Part shown: positions 1 through 8,511 of the stretch, in pieces | Position numbering within the stretch: position 1 is the first letter of the stretch | Layout: each line of letters begins with the position of its first letter | Origin: Blastococcus colisei | GTDB taxonomy: Bacteria; Actinomycetota; Actinomycetes; Mycobacteriales; Geodermatophilaceae | Reading direction: 5' to 3' | Length of the DNA stretch: 64,000 bases | Assembly (NCBI RefSeq): GCF_006717095.1 | Contig: NZ_VFQE01000001.1 | Location: forward strand, 3,596,001-3,660,000 | Program-made: the position numbers and the translations under genes | Notes under the pieces: model-generated | Databases searched by the model: none | What the model was told of the DNA's origin: nothing | The model's input: the letters and a program-made list of their open reading frames with translations, nothing else

Positions 1-24
1 GCGGATGGCCATGAGCGTTCCCAT
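1..24 (-). CDS. Start of a downstream coupled gene, cut by the window edge
   Basis: On the minus strand the stop of the PEP-utilising enzyme overlaps an ATG in the arrangement TGATG. Eight codons (MGTLMAIR) are visible before the window ends. The overlap suggests translational coupling and a shared transcript. Proteins with only a PEP mobile domain often have a partner subunit nearby, so this could be that partner, but eight residues cannot identify it. Confidence 0.35.
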
Positions 25-1832
25 CAGCTCAGCACGGTGACGACGCCGCGGTCGCCGTCGACCCGGACGCGGTCGCCGGTCCTGATCCGGGCGGTGGCCA
101 TGCCGGTGCCGACGACCGCCGGCATGCCGTACTCGCGGGCCACGATCGCCGCGTGCGACATCGTGCCGCCGATGTCGGAGACGGCCGCGGCGATCTTGCC
201 GAAGACCGGGCCCCAGCTGGGGGCGGTCACCGGGCAGACGAGCACCTCGCCCTCGCGGATCTGACCGATGTCGTTGACGTTCAGCAGCACGCGAGCGACG
301 CCTTCGACCACGCCGGGTGAGGCCGCGTAGCCGCGCACGGTCGACTCGTCGTCGTCGTCACCGCCGAGCCAGGTCTCGATCGTCTCCTGGGTGATGCCCC
401 AGAGCATCTTCACGGCGGGGTCGTTCAGCGCCTCGGGGACGGCGCCCAGCGCGGGCGGCGGCGACCAGCCCGACAGCGCCTCGACGATCCGCTTGCGCTC
501 GGCGACGATCGGCTGCCAGTGGCGGGCGCCGAGTTCGGTGCCGCCCGAGGCCCAGGCCAACTGGACGTCGGCGAGCGCGTCCTCGACCTCCACGTGCCGC
601 AGGTGGAAGACGTCGTCGGCGGTCAGCAGCACGCCCCGCTCGGCCAGCAGCGCCCCGAAGGCCCGGATCTTCTGGAAGAAGCGGGTGGTGAACCAGTGCT
701 CGCAGTAGAACTTGTGCGACTCGATGTAGGGGAACACCTGGCGGCACAGGCCCAGCATCTGGTCGAAGGCGGCCTTCTCCTCCTCGGCGTCCAGCAGGGC
801 CCGGTACTGCCCGGCGATCCGGTCGCGCTCCTCGGCCAGGCGCTCGGTCGGGCGGGTGAGGTCCTCGCCGGCCGCGATCTGCTCGACGTAGCGCGGCAGG
901 GCGGCGAAGGGCACGGTCAGGTCGTCGGCCCAGGACAGGTGGTGGTGGTAGAAGCCGTCACCGACCGAGACGTTGAACCACGGGTCCTTCGCCGCCTCCA
1001 GCGCGGCCAGCCAGCGGGCGCCGGCGTCCCCGCGCTCGCCGAGCGCCGCCAGCACCTTCGCCGGCTCCGCGCCCTCCACGAACAGATCCCCGAGATCGAG
1101 CTCCACGGCGAGCGCGGCGAGCTTCTTCAGCTCGTCGTCCGGCCGGTACATGGTGACGTCCATGCCGGCGACCATGCGGGCCACCATCTGGTCGCCCATC
1201 TCCGGGAAGGCCTGCTTGCAGAACTCGAAGAAGACGACGTAGGCGCCGTACCCGAGCATCAGCAGCTCGGTGTGGTGGTGCCACATCTTCGAGTACAGGT
1301 CGATGCAGCGGTGGAAGTTCTCGCGGAGGTAGTGGTTGGAGGCGATCCCGCGGCCACCCGTGACCACCTCGAGGGGGTCGAGCTCACCGAGTTCGGGCAC
1401 CTCGACGGCCTCGATGTCGGCGATCAGCGCCTCGATGCGCTGCTGCCACTCGCCGTAGATCCGGTCCCAGTTGCCGTAGTAGTGGCCGGCCCGCTCCTGG
1501 AAGGCCGCGAACCGCCTGCCCTGCTCCGCCTCGTCGAGCACCGGGTTGGCGGTGATGTAGACCCGCCCGTTGACGATGCGGTACTCGATCCCCATGGTCG
1601 TCGGGAAGGAGAACAGCCGGGCGGTGTTGGCGCCGATGGCGGTGTACGGGATCTCCGAGGTGAGGCCGTCGAAGGCCGGGATCACCTCCGGGAAGTGCAT
1701 GGAGTTGTAGAACCAGAAGCGCTGGTCGTCCTCGGGCTGGAACCGGGTGAAGTACGGGTACATCGCCTCCCAGCCCTCGGCGCCGGGGACGGCCTCGATC
1801 TGGGACGGCAGGGGGAACGATCGCTCGGGCAT
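24..1832 (-). CDS. PEP-utilising enzyme, mobile-domain protein
   Basis: A 602-residue protein whose last ~90 residues are a PEP-utiliser swivelling domain. The motif GGTMSHAAIVAREYG places the phospho-accepting histidine at about residue 560. The ~500 residues before it are rich in His and aromatic residues and resemble the middle region of PEP-utilising family proteins. I see no ATP-grasp domain, so it would need a separate partner to be charged. In this family the domain carries phosphate between an ATP or PEP site and the substrate; the substrate here is unknown. The start is the ATG after an AGGAG site. It lies 23 bp downstream of acetoacetyl-CoA synthetase and is probably cotranscribed with it. 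Confidence 0.8.
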   Translation of the reverse strand: MPERSFPLPSQIEAVPGAEGWEAMYPYFTRFQPEDDQRFWFYNSMHFPEVIPAFDGLTSEIPYTAIGANTARLFSFPTTMGIEYRIVNGRVYITANPVLDEAEQGRRFAAFQERAGHYYGNWDRIYGEWQQRIEALIADIEAVEVPELGELDPLEVVTGGRGIASNHYLRENFHRCIDLYSKMWHHHTELLMLGYGAYVVFFEFCKQAFPEMGDQMVARMVAGMDVTMYRPDDELKKLAALAVELDLGDLFVEGAEPAKVLAALGERGDAGARWLAALEAAKDPWFNVSVGDGFYHHHLSWADDLTVPFAALPRYVEQIAAGEDLTRPTERLAEERDRIAGQYRALLDAEEEKAAFDQMLGLCRQVFPYIESHKFYCEHWFTTRFFQKIRAFGALLAERGVLLTADDVFHLRHVEVEDALADVQLAWASGGTELGARHWQPIVAERKRIVEALSGWSPPPALGAVPEALNDPAVKMLWGITQETIETWLGGDDDDESTVRGYAASPGVVEGVARVLLNVNDIGQIREGEVLVCPVTAPSWGPVFGKIAAAVSDIGGTMSHAAIVAREYGMPAVVGTGMATARIRTGDRVRVDGDRGVVTVLS

Positions 1833-1855
1833 GGTGGGCTCCTGTCGGGGCGGGG

Positions 1856-3868
1856 TCAGCGCAGCGAGTAGTCGCGCTGGGTGCGGGCGTACTCGACGAA
1901 GTCGTCCAGGGCGGTGGGATCGGCCATGGCGTCGGGGTCGGCGACGACGGCGGGGTCGGCGCCCAGGAGCAGCCGGCGGACCGGGATCTCCAGCTTCTTG
2001 CCGCTGCGGGTCAGCGGGATGGCGCGGACGGCGACGATCGCGTCGGGCACGTGCCGGGGCGTGTACTCCTCGCGCAGCCTCCGCCGCAGGCGTCCCGCCA
2101 GCTCGTCGTCCAGCTCCGCGCCGGGGTTCAGCGAGACGAACAGCGGCATGAAGAAGCCGCCGTCGGGCAGGTCGAGGTTGACGATCAGCGCACCGAGGAC
2201 GGCGGGGTCGTCCTCGACCACGCGGTAGATCTCCGCGGTGCCGATCCGCACGCCCTGCCGGTTGAGCACCGCGTCGGACCGGCCGCGCACGAAGCAGCCA
2301 CCGCGCTCGTTGACCTCGAAGAAGTCCCCGTGCCGCCACACACCCGGAAAGGTCTCGAAGTAGCTGGCGCGATAGCGGGCGCCCTCGTCGTCACCCCAGA
2401 AGAACAGCGGCATCGACGGCATCGGCGCGGTGATCACCAGTTCGCCCACCTGGCCGACGACGGGGTGCCCGGCGTCGTCCCACGCCTGCGCCGCCACCCC
2501 CAGCGAGCGGGCCTGGATCTCCCCGGCCCGCACGGGAAGCGTCGGCACGCCGCCGACGAAGCCGGTGCAGCAGTCGGTGCCGCCGCTGCCCGTCGCGATC
2601 CAGAGGTCGGGCCCGACCGCGTCGTAGAACCACGCGGTGATCGCCGGCGACACCGGGGAGCCGGCCGGCATGACGATCTCCAGCGCGGAGAGGTCGAACC
2701 GCTCTCTCGGCACGACGCCGGCCTTCTGCATCAGCTCGACGAACGTGGGGCTCGCGCCGAAGAGGCGGGCCCGGCTGTCCTGCGCGGTGCGCCAGAGTAC
2801 GTCGACGTCGGGGTGGGACGGATTGCCGTCGTAGAGCACGGGGACGATGCCCTGCAGCAGCATGCTGACGCAGAAGTTCCACATCATCCAGCCGGTGGTG
2901 GTGAAGAAGAAGGCGCGGTCACCCGGGCGCAGGTCGAGGTGGAACGCCTGCAGCTTCAGCTGCTCGAGCAGGATCCCGCCGTGCCCGTGCACGATCGCCT
3001 TGGGCAGGCCGGTGGTGCCGGAGGAGAACAGCACCCACAGCGGATGGTCGAAGGGCACCTGCTCGCAGGCGAAGTCGGCGGCCGGCACGGTCGGGCCGGC
3101 CAGCACGTCGTCCCACGGCGTGCCGGGCGCCTCCAGCCCGAGCACCGGCACCCGCACGACCTCGCGCAGGTTCGGCAACCCGGCCACGAGCTCGGCCACC
3201 TCGCCCCGGCGGTCGAAGTTCCTGCCGCCGTAGCGGTAGCCGTCGGCGGCGAAGAGGACCGTCGGCTCCAGCTGGCCCAGCCGGTCGAGCGCGCCCCGCG
3301 AGCCGAAGTCCGGTGAGCAGCTGGCCCAGACGGCGCCGACGCTCGCCGCCGCCACCATCGCGACGACGGCCTCGGGCACGTTCGGCAGGTAGGCGACGAC
3401 CCGGTCCCCCGGCCGGACGCCCCGGTCGCGCAGATGCGTGGCGACGGCGCGGACCTGGCGGGTGAAGTCCTCCCACGGCAGCTCCCGCAGCGGGGTGGTC
3501 TCACCGACCGCCAGCAGCGCCGGCTGCCCGGCTCGCTCCTGGGCCAGCACGTGCTCGGCGAAGTTCAGCCGGGCGCCGGGGAACCACCGGGCGCCGGGCA
3601 TCTCCCGGCTCTCCAGGACGGCGGTGTGCGGTGCCGACGAGCCGACGTCGAAGAAATCCCAGACCGCCTGCCAGAACTCCTCGAGCTCGCTGGTCGACCA
3701 CGTCCAGAGGTCGGCGTAGTCACCGAACGTCCGGCCGGTGCGCGTCTCCGCGAAGCGGGTGAACTCGGCCAACCGCGTCTGCTCCGCCCGCTCCGGCGGT
3801 GGCGACCAGAGCAGGTCGCCCTCCCGTACCGCCGGGGAGGTGGCGGTGTCCGCCGCCGACGAAGCCAT
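1856..3868 (-). CDS. Acetoacetyl-CoA synthetase (acetoacetate-CoA ligase)
   Basis: A 670-residue ANL-superfamily ligase, close to the usual ~650 residues for acetoacetate-CoA ligase. The N-terminal acetyl-CoA-synthetase cap (LWTWSTSELEEFWQAVWDFF) is followed by the AMP-binding signature VLFSSGTTGLPKAIVHG near residue 275. The C-terminal domain contains the acylation lysine in the motif TRSGKKLEIPV. It activates acetoacetate with ATP and CoA in the cytoplasm, feeding ketone bodies or acetone-derived acetoacetate to thiolase. I chose the ATG at 3868 (MASSAADT) over upstream in-frame codons because homology begins there. It is divergent from an IclR gene that probably controls it. Confidence 0.9.
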   Translation of the reverse strand: MASSAADTATSPAVREGDLLWSPPPERAEQTRLAEFTRFAETRTGRTFGDYADLWTWSTSELEEFWQAVWDFFDVGSSAPHTAVLESREMPGARWFPGARLNFAEHVLAQERAGQPALLAVGETTPLRELPWEDFTRQVRAVATHLRDRGVRPGDRVVAYLPNVPEAVVAMVAAASVGAVWASCSPDFGSRGALDRLGQLEPTVLFAADGYRYGGRNFDRRGEVAELVAGLPNLREVVRVPVLGLEAPGTPWDDVLAGPTVPAADFACEQVPFDHPLWVLFSSGTTGLPKAIVHGHGGILLEQLKLQAFHLDLRPGDRAFFFTTTGWMMWNFCVSMLLQGIVPVLYDGNPSHPDVDVLWRTAQDSRARLFGASPTFVELMQKAGVVPRERFDLSALEIVMPAGSPVSPAITAWFYDAVGPDLWIATGSGGTDCCTGFVGGVPTLPVRAGEIQARSLGVAAQAWDDAGHPVVGQVGELVITAPMPSMPLFFWGDDEGARYRASYFETFPGVWRHGDFFEVNERGGCFVRGRSDAVLNRQGVRIGTAEIYRVVEDDPAVLGALIVNLDLPDGGFFMPLFVSLNPGAELDDELAGRLRRRLREEYTPRHVPDAIVAVRAIPLTRSGKKLEIPVRRLLLGADPAVVADPDAMADPTALDDFVEYARTQRDYSLR

Positions 3869-3920
3869 GGGCAGACAGTGGCGCAGCGGCAGTGTGATGA
3901 GCAACACTCATGCGCACGTA

Positions 3921-3935
3921 TTTCACGCCGTGAAA
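3921..3935. promoter_or_regulatory. Inverted repeat, candidate IclR operator
   Basis: TTTCAC-GCC-GTGAAA, with two perfect 6-bp arms, lies in the 90-bp gap between the divergent acetoacetyl-CoA synthetase and iclR-type genes, 24 bp before the regulator's start. A second, weaker repeat (ATGAG-N5-CTCAT) lies at 3897-3911. IclR regulators usually bind palindromes of this size. Assignment to this regulator is inference from position. Confidence 0.5.
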
Positions 3936-3958
3936 AGCAGCAGCTGAATCGGGGTTCC

Positions 3959-4780
3959 GTGCGCGAGTACCGGGTCAAGACGATCGACTCCCTCGCCCGC
4001 GGGCTCCAGGTCCTCCAGGTCCTGCAGGAGGTGCGGGCGGCGAGCCTGCACGACCTCCATCTGGCCACCGGCATCCCCAAGCCGACCCTGACGCGGATCC
4101 TCTTCACCGCCTACCGGCACGGCCTGGTCTGGCAGCGGATGGTCGACGGCGCCTTCCTCCCGAGCCACACGCTGCAGCGGCGGATGGAGACCGACGACGG
4201 CGAGTGGCTGGTCGAGATCGCCTCGCCGGTGCTCGGCGAGCTCTCCCAGCGGCTGCAGTGGCCGTCGGTCATCTCGGTGCCGCGGCTGGACTACATGGAG
4301 ACGCTGGAGACCAACAGCTCGCGCACCTACTTCGACGCCCTCCCGCCTCGGCCGCACGGATTCCGGGTGAACATGCTCGGGTCGGCGTCCGGCCGGGCCT
4401 ACCTGGCCTTCTGCCCCCAGCAGGAACTGGAGGCGGTGCTGGCCCGGCTGCGCCTGAAGAAGGACCCCGCGTACCGGCTGGCACAGGACGACGCCGCCGT
4501 CCGCCGGATGGTCGAGACCACGCGGCGGCGGGGCTACAGCGTCCGGGCGCCCGACTTCGGCGGGGACCACGACCGGCCGCGGTCGGAGGTCGACGACGGC
4601 CGGGAGTCGATCGCGATGCCCGTCCGGGTCGACGGTCGGGTCGTCGGGTGCATCAACCTCACCTGGCGCCGGCAAGCCCTGTCGTTGCCGACGGCGGTGC
4701 AGCGCCACCTCGAGGACCTGCGCACCGCCGTCCGGACGGTCGAGGAGCGGGCCCGGGAGGCAGGCCTCGGACACGGCTAA
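3959..4780 (+). CDS. IclR family transcriptional regulator
   Basis: A 273-residue protein with an N-terminal winged helix-turn-helix (TIDSLARGLQVLQVLQEV, then LHDLHLATGIPKPTLTRIL) and a C-terminal IclR effector domain with the family's usual ARLRLKKDP and SIAMPVRVDGRVVGCINLTW segments. The GTG at 3959 gives the correct HTH spacing. It is divergent from acetoacetyl-CoA synthetase with a palindrome between them, so it probably responds to a ketone-body or aromatic breakdown intermediate. Effector and sign of regulation cannot be read from sequence. Confidence 0.88.
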   Translation: MREYRVKTIDSLARGLQVLQVLQEVRAASLHDLHLATGIPKPTLTRILFTAYRHGLVWQRMVDGAFLPSHTLQRRMETDDGEWLVEIASPVLGELSQRLQWPSVISVPRLDYMETLETNSSRTYFDALPPRPHGFRVNMLGSASGRAYLAFCPQQELEAVLARLRLKKDPAYRLAQDDAAVRRMVETTRRRGYSVRAPDFGGDHDRPRSEVDDGRESIAMPVRVDGRVVGCINLTWRRQALSLPTAVQRHLEDLRTAVRTVEERAREAGLGHG

Positions 4781-4789
4781 CCTCCGGCG

Positions 4790-5206
4790 GTGGGGTACTT
4801 CGGAAAGCTCGCCTACAGCGACGGCCGGTGGAGCGCAGGCGGTCCGACCGCGGTGCCCTTCCTGCTGGTCGACGTGCACGACAGCGACATCGCGACCGTC
4901 GACTACCGCGCGGCCGACGCCTCGGGCGGACGCTTCTACCTGGGCTACGAGCCGCGGATCTACTTCGAGGAGCCCGACGCCGGCGACCCGGTGGACACGG
5001 CGGCCGAGGCGGCGGGGTTCGCCCGCTGGGCCCGGGAGGCGGCCGGTACGGACGTCGCCCCGGACGACGTGCAGCGGCTCATGGCCGCACCGGACGGCTC
5101 CCCACCCGCCGACGACGTCGTGGAGGAGACGGTCGAGCGGCTCCTGGCCCTGGTGGGGCTCCCGGCACCGGACTGGCCTACCGACGACGACGCGCCCGCC
5201 GGCTAG
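4790..5206 (+). CDS. Hypothetical protein, 138 residues
   Basis: A GTG start 9 bp after the IclR stop and strong GC3 bias support a real gene. The protein is acidic and soluble. Its N-terminal ~75 residues (YFGKLAYSDGRW, FLLVDVHDSDIATVDYRA, FYLGYEPRIYFEE) look like a small beta-rich domain, and the rest is a helical acidic tail ending in DDDAPAG. No signal peptide or membrane segment is seen. I do not recognise the family. It may be cotranscribed with the IclR gene. Confidence 0.6.
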   Translation: MGYFGKLAYSDGRWSAGGPTAVPFLLVDVHDSDIATVDYRAADASGGRFYLGYEPRIYFEEPDAGDPVDTAAEAAGFARWAREAAGTDVAPDDVQRLMAAPDGSPPADDVVEETVERLLALVGLPAPDWPTDDDAPAG

Positions 5207-5223
5207 GAGGTAGGAAGGGACCC

Positions 5224-6237
5224 GTGCGCGCCATCTCCTACACGCAGCCCGGTGGTCCCGACGTCCTCCAGCTATCCGAGCACCCGATCCCCGAACCCGG
5301 CCCCGGCGAGGTCCGCGTCCGCGTCGCCTTCTCCGGGGTCAACCCGACCGACTGGAAGTCGCGCAGCAAGACCCCGCCCGGCCCGGAGGGGCAGATCCCG
5401 AACCAGGACGGCTCCGGCACCGTCGACGCCGTCGGCCAGGGCGTCGACCCGGTGCTGGTCGGTGAGCGGGTGTGGATCTGGGAGGCGGCCTGGCAACGGC
5501 CGTACGGCACGGCGGCCGAGTTCACCGTCGTCCCCGTTCGGCAGACCGTGCTCCTCGGACCGGACGGGACCTTCGAGCTGGGCGCGGCGCTCGGCATCCC
5601 GTTCCTCACCGCGCACCGCTGCCTGACCGTCGCGGAGTCGCTGCCCGATCGCATCGGCCCCGGCACGCTGACCGGCCGCACGGTGCTCGTGCAGGGCGGG
5701 GCCGGCGCGGTCGGCAACGCCGCCATCCAGCTGGCCCGCTGGGCCGACGCCACGGTCGTCGCGACGGTGAGCAGCCCGGAGAAGGCACAGCTGGCCGCCG
5801 CGGCCGGCGCCGACCACGTCGTGGACTACCGCCGGCAGGACGTCGTCACCGAGGTCCGCAAGATCGCGCCGAAGGGCATCGACACGATCGTCGAGGTCTC
5901 GGCCGCCGTGAACGCAGGCGTCGACGCACAGGTCATCGGCATGCACGGGGCCGTCGCCATGTACGCCGACGACGGCGGGGCCGAGGTGACCGTGCCGGTG
6001 CGGCTGCAGATGGGCCCGAACGCCCGCTGGCAGTTCGTCCTCGTCTACACCGAGCCGGCCCGGGCCAAGGAGATCGGCGTCGAGGACGTGAACGCCGCCG
6101 TCCTCGACGGCGCGATCCGCGTCGGCCGGGAGGCCGGGCTGCCGCTGCACGTCTTCCCGCTGGAGCACACCGCGCAGGCGCACCAGGCGGTGCAGGACGG
6201 CGCCGTCGGGAAGGTGCTGATCGACGTCACGGCGTGA
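5224..6237 (+). CDS. NADPH:quinone reductase-like zinc-independent MDR oxidoreductase
   Basis: A 337-residue medium-chain dehydrogenase/reductase. The GroES-like N-terminus (GEVRVRVAFSGVNPTDWKSR) lacks the cysteines of a structural zinc site. The Rossmann fold has VLVQGGAGAVGNAAIQLA around residue 160. The family transfers hydride from NADPH to quinones or enone substrates. A GTG start follows an AGGAGGTAGGA ribosome site by a few bases. It lies alone between the preceding hypothetical gene and a cupin gene, so substrate is not indicated by context. Confidence 0.85.
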   Translation: MRAISYTQPGGPDVLQLSEHPIPEPGPGEVRVRVAFSGVNPTDWKSRSKTPPGPEGQIPNQDGSGTVDAVGQGVDPVLVGERVWIWEAAWQRPYGTAAEFTVVPVRQTVLLGPDGTFELGAALGIPFLTAHRCLTVAESLPDRIGPGTLTGRTVLVQGGAGAVGNAAIQLARWADATVVATVSSPEKAQLAAAAGADHVVDYRRQDVVTEVRKIAPKGIDTIVEVSAAVNAGVDAQVIGMHGAVAMYADDGGAEVTVPVRLQMGPNARWQFVLVYTEPARAKEIGVEDVNAAVLDGAIRVGREAGLPLHVFPLEHTAQAHQAVQDGAVGKVLIDVTA

Positions 6238-6259
6238 CGGGCGCCCCTAGGCTCCGCCC

Positions 6260-6607
6260 ATGAGCACCGTGGACGTGCGCCAGCTCTCCGCCGAACTGAT
6301 CGACCGCGCCGCCCGGGGGTCGGCGCACCGCGCGGCCAGCACCCTGCCGCACCCGGTGGACGGGCTGCGGCAGACGCTGATCGCGCTGCTGGCCGGCGCC
6401 GAGCTCGGCGAGCACGAGAGCCCCGGCCCGGCCAGCCTGCTGGTGCTCCGCGGCCGGGTGCGGCTGCTCGCCGGGGACGAGACCGTCGAGGTGGCCGCGC
6501 ACGAGTTCAGCCCGATCCCCGACCGGCGGCACAGCCTGCACGCCGACGAGGACAGCGTGGTCCTGCTCAGCGTCGCCATCCCCGACCGCGCTCCGCTGAC
6601 CGACTGA
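6260..6607 (+). CDS. Small cupin-domain protein
   Basis: A 115-residue protein that is almost entirely one cupin barrel: GAELGEHESPGPASLLVLRGRVRLL is the first motif region and HEFSPIPDRRHSLHADEDSVVLL the second. Metal-ligand His and Glu residues are partly retained (H50-like in GEHESPG, H in RRHSLHA). Such single-domain cupins often bind a small metabolite or metal; function here is unknown. The gene starts 22 bp after the reductase and converges on the DeoR-type gene. Confidence 0.75.
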   Translation: MSTVDVRQLSAELIDRAARGSAHRAASTLPHPVDGLRQTLIALLAGAELGEHESPGPASLLVLRGRVRLLAGDETVEVAAHEFSPIPDRRHSLHADEDSVVLLSVAIPDRAPLTD

Positions 6608-6649
6608 GCGAGGCGCAGTGCGCCCGAGCCGGCATCGCCGCCGGGCGCC

Positions 6650-7429
6650 TCACCCCACCGCGACCACGCTGACGCCGCTGCGCGCGAAATCGGCGACGGT
6701 CTCGGCGTCGACACCCGCATCGGTGAGGACGGTCCACGAGGTACCGATGGTCGTCCAGGCGGGGGCGTTGGCCGGGACGAACTTGGACGAGTCGGCGAGC
6801 AGGACCACCTGGCCGGACCGCCCCGCGACCAGTTCCTTGACGTAGGTCTCCTCGACGGTGGGTTCTCCCAGGCCCTTGCCCGCGTCGAGGGTGTCGGCGC
6901 CGAGGAATGCGACGTCGAACGCGAGGCGCGCCAGCGCGACCTCCGAGAGCGCCCCGGCGACGCCGTGGCTCAGCGACTGCACCTGCCCGCCGATGATGAT
7001 CACCCGCACGTCGGGGGCCCGGGCGAGCAGGAGGGCCGTCTCGAGGCCGCGGGTCACCACGGTCAGCGGTCCCCGATCGGCGAGGACCCGCGCGAGTGCC
7101 AGGCACGTCGTCCCGGCGTCGAGGAAGACGCTGCCCTCGGCCGGCACCAATTCTGCCGCGGCCATGGCGATCGCCGCCTTCGCCTCGGCGTGCAACCGGG
7201 CACTCTCGCCGAACGATCGCTCGTGGAAGACGTCGCGCACCAGCGCACCGCCGTAGGTGCGGGCGATGCGCCCCTCCCGCTGCAGCCGGGTCAGGTCACG
7301 ACGCACCGTGGACGGGGAGACGCCGGCCCGCTCGGCCAGCGTCTCCACCGCGTCGATGCCGCTGCGCAGCAGCGTCACCAGCGCCTCGTGCCGCTCCTCC
7401 GTCGCCCGCCGCCTCCGCGCCCCGCTCAT
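6650..7429 (-). CDS. DeoR/GlpR family transcriptional regulator of the acid-sugar operon
   Basis: A 259-residue protein with an N-terminal DeoR helix-turn-helix (LRSGIDAVETLAERAGVSPSTVRRDLTRLQREG) and a C-terminal sugar-phosphate sensor domain (SVFLDAGTTCLALARVLADRGPLTVVTRGLETALLLA). It is the last gene of a minus-strand run gntP-kinase-pdxA2-deoR, with only 13 bp between the pdxA2 stop and its start. DeoR proteins usually repress and are released by a phosphorylated intermediate; a threonate or erythronate phosphate is the natural guess here. The repeated GCGCAA elements ahead of gntP are its best operator candidates. Confidence 0.88.
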   Translation of the reverse strand: MSGARRRRATEERHEALVTLLRSGIDAVETLAERAGVSPSTVRRDLTRLQREGRIARTYGGALVRDVFHERSFGESARLHAEAKAAIAMAAAELVPAEGSVFLDAGTTCLALARVLADRGPLTVVTRGLETALLLARAPDVRVIIIGGQVQSLSHGVAGALSEVALARLAFDVAFLGADTLDAGKGLGEPTVEETYVKELVAGRSGQVVLLADSSKFVPANAPAWTTIGTSWTVLTDAGVDAETVADFARSGVSVVAVG

Positions 7430-7442
7430 GGACGCCGTGTTC

Positions 7443-8480
7443 TCAGGATCCGTAGGTGCGTCGGATGTTGTCGACGAAGGGCGCGTAGTCGACGGCGGCG
7501 AGGTAGGCCGACAGCATCGTCCCGTGCCCGGCCTTGCCGGTGCCGGCGATGTCGAACGCCGTGCCGTGGTCGACCGAGGTCCGCAGGATCGGCAGGCCGA
7601 CCGTGACGGAGATCGTGCCGTCGAAGTCGAACGTCTTCGCCGGGATGTGCCCCTGGTCGTGGTACTGGGAGAGCACGCCGTCGAACCGGCCGACCAGGCC
7701 CTGGTGGAAGACGGAATCGGCGGGGATCGGTCCGCTCACGTCCAGGCCCTCGGCCCGCGCCGCCTCGCAGGCGGGCGCGATGTGCACGATCTCCTCGTCC
7801 CCGAAGTTGCCGTTCTCACCCCCGTGCGGGTTCAGCGCGGCGACGGCCAACCGGGGCTGGTCCACGCCGAAGACCTGCAGCGCGGTGTGCGCCTTGCGGA
7901 TCGAGTCCTGGATCCGCTCCTTGGTCAGCTGGTCGATCGCCTTGCGCAGCGAGACGTGCCGCGTCGCGAAGAAGATCCGCAGGTGGTGACCGGCCGCCGC
8001 GGAGTTGCGGACGACGAACATCGTGTCCTGCTGGGTGACCCCCGTCAGCTCGCCCAGCATCTCGGTGTGGCCCAGGTGCTCGGAGCCGGCGGCCCAGATG
8101 GCCTCCTTGTTGATCGGTCCGGTGACGATCCCGGCCACCTTGCGCTCCATGGCGGCACGGGTCGCGGTCTCGATCGCGGCGACCGCGGCCCGGCCGGCGC
8201 GCTCGTCGACCTTGCCCCACTCGGGCACGTCGTCGCCGAGCACCCCGGTGTCGACGATGTCGATGACCCCGTCGGCCGGTTCGGTGTCGAAGCCGTCGAC
8301 GGTGCGCACCTCGACGTCCAGGCCCATCGCCTCGACCCCGCGCCGCAGCGCCGCGGCATCACCGACGGCGACGCCGTGGTGGTCGGTCGCCCCGGCCTGC
8401 TCGGCCAGCGTGCGCGCCGTGATCTCGGGCCCGATCCCCACCGGGTCGCCGAGGGTCAGTGCGAGTACGTGTCGGGTCAT
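7443..8480 (-). CDS. pdxA2: PdxA2-type 4-phospho-D-threonate dehydrogenase
   Basis: A 345-residue PdxA-fold dehydrogenase with the N-terminal LALTLGDPVGIGPEI signature, metal-binding histidines in the SEHLGHTEML and QYHDQGHIPAK segments, and a C-terminal TVGLPILRTSVDHGTAFDIAG motif. PdxA itself makes pyridoxine precursors. The paralogue PdxA2, next to a DUF1537 kinase, oxidatively decarboxylates D-threonate 4-phosphate or D-erythronate 4-phosphate to dihydroxyacetone phosphate. The neighbours here (kinase, GntP, DeoR) support the catabolic role. The ATG at 8480 has a GGGAG site upstream. Confidence 0.85.
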   Translation of the reverse strand: MTRHVLALTLGDPVGIGPEITARTLAEQAGATDHHGVAVGDAAALRRGVEAMGLDVEVRTVDGFDTEPADGVIDIVDTGVLGDDVPEWGKVDERAGRAAVAAIETATRAAMERKVAGIVTGPINKEAIWAAGSEHLGHTEMLGELTGVTQQDTMFVVRNSAAAGHHLRIFFATRHVSLRKAIDQLTKERIQDSIRKAHTALQVFGVDQPRLAVAALNPHGGENGNFGDEEIVHIAPACEAARAEGLDVSGPIPADSVFHQGLVGRFDGVLSQYHDQGHIPAKTFDFDGTISVTVGLPILRTSVDHGTAFDIAGTGKAGHGTMLSAYLAAVDYAPFVDNIRRTYGS

Positions 8481-8511
8481 GTGCGTCTCCCTTGATTCTG
8501 GTGAGCGTCGG

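Noticed and set aside
519-3316. Long plus-strand frames opposite the PEP enzyme and acetoacetyl-CoA synthetase
   Set aside because: Arg/Gly/Val-rich mirror frames of genes supported by family motifs on the minus strand.
6608-6649. Terminator between the convergent cupin and DeoR genes
   Set aside because: AGGCGC and GCGCCT arms exist but are short and 30 bases apart; too weak to annotate.
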